Assembly (NCBI GenBank): GCA_019746975.1
Contig: JAIERK010000154.1
Coordinates: 1 to 33,376 of the forward strand
Direction: 5' to 3'
DNA: 33,376 bases
From: Candidatus Obscuribacterales bacterium
Lineage (GTDB): Bacteria > Cyanobacteriota > Vampirovibrionia > Obscuribacterales > Obscuribacteraceae
Part shown: in pieces, positions 32,438 to 33,376 of the stretch
How the letters are laid out: each line of letters begins with the position of its first letter
How positions within the stretch are numbered: position 1 is the first letter of the stretch
Notes under the pieces: model-generated
Seen by the model: only the letters and a program-made list of their open reading frames with translations
Database searches by the model: none
What the model was told of the DNA's origin: nothing
Position numbers and translations under genes: made by a program

Positions 32438-33376
32438 GTGACTAGGATCACCAGAGCAGCAACTATCGCAACGTTAGTTACCCGAATGGATGCTCGTCCC
32501 GATGTTGAGCTTCCAATTCTGGCAGATGCCCTTGTTAGATTGTTGATGTCCGGTGCTCGCTCTTCCGGATTCTGGAGTGGGGAGATGGTCGCTCCAGCAG
32601 CTGGTGCTGCAGGATCTACCCAATGGCGATTGATTCAGCGTTTCGACTCAAAGGAGCAGGCCGTCGCCTGGAAAGAATCTCCACAGCGTGCGGAGTTGCT
32701 ACGCGAGTTAATGTCTCATACCGACGGCCACTTACCCGGCGTGAGTGATGAGTTGATGGACAGCGGTGCATCTGAAGGTAGTGTGGCGACGGCCATAATC
32801 ACCGAGGTCAAAGCTGAAACACAGGAAGAGTACTTTGCGTGGGAATGCAAAATTCAGACTGCACAAGCTCAATTCCCGGGCTATCACGGCATCTATGTCG
32901 AGCCACCACTTCCTGATCGACCGGGCCAGTGGACGACGTTGTTGCGTTTTGAGTCTCCTGTAGCAATTGAAAATTGGTTTGCCTCACCTCAAAGACAGAC
33001 TCTCGTTGCCGAGGGTAGGAAGTTCGTCAAAGGAACCAAGTTTCAGCAAATGACCAGTTCATTTCCTGGATGGTTTCCCGTTGACCAGCTGACGGGAAAA
33101 GGTCCCCCCAACTGGAAATCAGCCCTGCTTGTCATGCTTGGACTTTACCCAATCGTGATGCTGGAAATTTTCGTTCTGTCTCCTTTTGAAGTGACCTGGA
33201 ATTCTGCTTTGAAGACATTCATCAATCTAACTCTGAGTGTCGCGTTCACGACGTGGGTGTCCATGCCGTTGTTCATCAAGAAGTTCGGATGGTGGTTGCT
33301 GCCACCCGACAATGCGCCGCCCTCAATTCATGTCAGAGGAACTTTGATTGTCTCGGCGATATTACTGGTGGAGATG
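32438..33376 (+). CDS. Antibiotic biosynthesis monooxygenase-domain membrane protein, 3' end cut by window edge
   Basis: Frame open from GTG 32438 (TAGGAG five bases upstream; an in-frame ATG lies 24 bases earlier) to the right edge, 313 codons. Two ferredoxin-like ABM domains are suggested. Residues 1-105 include FWSGEMVAP, WRLIQRFDSKEQAVAWKESP and QRAELLRELM. Residues 112-210 include ATAIITEVKAETQEEYFAWE, FPGYHGIYVEPP, TLLRFESPVAIENWFASPQR and QTLVAEG. After a linker (SSFPGWFPVDQLTGKGPPNW) come hydrophobic helices at about 226-247 and 263-283, and a third starting at the edge. This matches the known ABM-ABM-transmembrane architecture (COG3224-like). ABM domains often act on quinone-like or heme substrates; function here is unknown. 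Confidence 0.88.
   Translation, partial: MTRITRAATIATLVTRMDARPDVELPILADALVRLLMSGARSSGFWSGEMVAPAAGAAGSTQWRLIQRFDSKEQAVAWKESPQRAELLRELMSHTDGHLPGVSDELMDSGASEGSVATAIITEVKAETQEEYFAWECKIQTAQAQFPGYHGIYVEPPLPDRPGQWTTLLRFESPVAIENWFASPQRQTLVAEGRKFVKGTKFQQMTSSFPGWFPVDQLTGKGPPNWKSALLVMLGLYPIVMLEIFVLSPFEVTWNSALKTFINLTLSVAFTTWVSMPLFIKKFGWWLLPPDNAPPSIHVRGTLIVSAILLVEM

Overview
This is a bacterial chromosome segment. It is gene-dense and intron-free, of roughly balanced base composition, and many genes carry clear Shine-Dalgarno sites; at least two strong sites sit in front of TTG starts. Sec signal peptides, TPR proteins, a TonB-C-like protein and many secreted proteins of unknown function suggest a diderm with a large lineage-specific gene set. 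A Candidatus Obscuribacter/Vampirovibrionota-like member of the cyanobacterial phylum is my guess. No rRNA, tRNA or marker gene is present to prove it. I see no phage, IS element or CRISPR array.

Layout. 1-5.1 kb: the 3'-truncated end of a CbbX/SpoVK-type AAA+ gene with altered Walker motifs, a secreted Gly-Tyr tetrapeptide-repeat protein, an SDR plus secreted SRPBCC pair, a decayed gene and small ORFs. 5.3-9.2 kb: all minus strand, with a secreted alpha/beta hydrolase, a DUF1269 protein, a secreted subtilase with a near-consensus promoter, and a small secreted protein split by a one-base frameshift. 9.4-11.4 kb: a DNA-alkylation pair (ATL and Ogt/MGMT, tail to tail) and a second alpha/beta hydrolase.

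11.6-14.65 kb is the best-resolved regulatory unit. A minus-strand promoter is followed by a compact cobalamin riboswitch, a 24-codon leader ORF that overlaps an intrinsic terminator, a hotdog acyl-CoA thioesterase and metE. It reads as a B12-repressed operon encoding the B12-independent methionine synthase. The leader ORF over the terminator suggests that translation of the leader may be part of the switch.

15-23 kb is mostly unrecognised or structural proteins: two TPR proteins, an octapeptide-repeat protein, a polyglutamine protein encoded by 15 identical CAA codons, an acidic/basic cytoplasmic protein, a secreted FG-GAP-like protein and a Cys-rich zinc-ribbon protein. Between the zinc-ribbon gene and glpT lies an array of four diverged 21-nt palindromes.

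23.7-33.4 kb: glpT translationally coupled to an NAD-dependent epimerase, a secreted beta-helix-like protein with a strong terminator, a four-gene cluster built around two proteins each carrying two YbjQ-like domains, an isochorismatase-family hydrolase, Dps, and a membrane-anchored antibiotic-biosynthesis-monooxygenase-domain protein cut by the right edge. Three intergenic sites (4.85, 26.09 and 31.48 kb) share the motif CCGGTTTCNGTCACA and may be members of one regulon.
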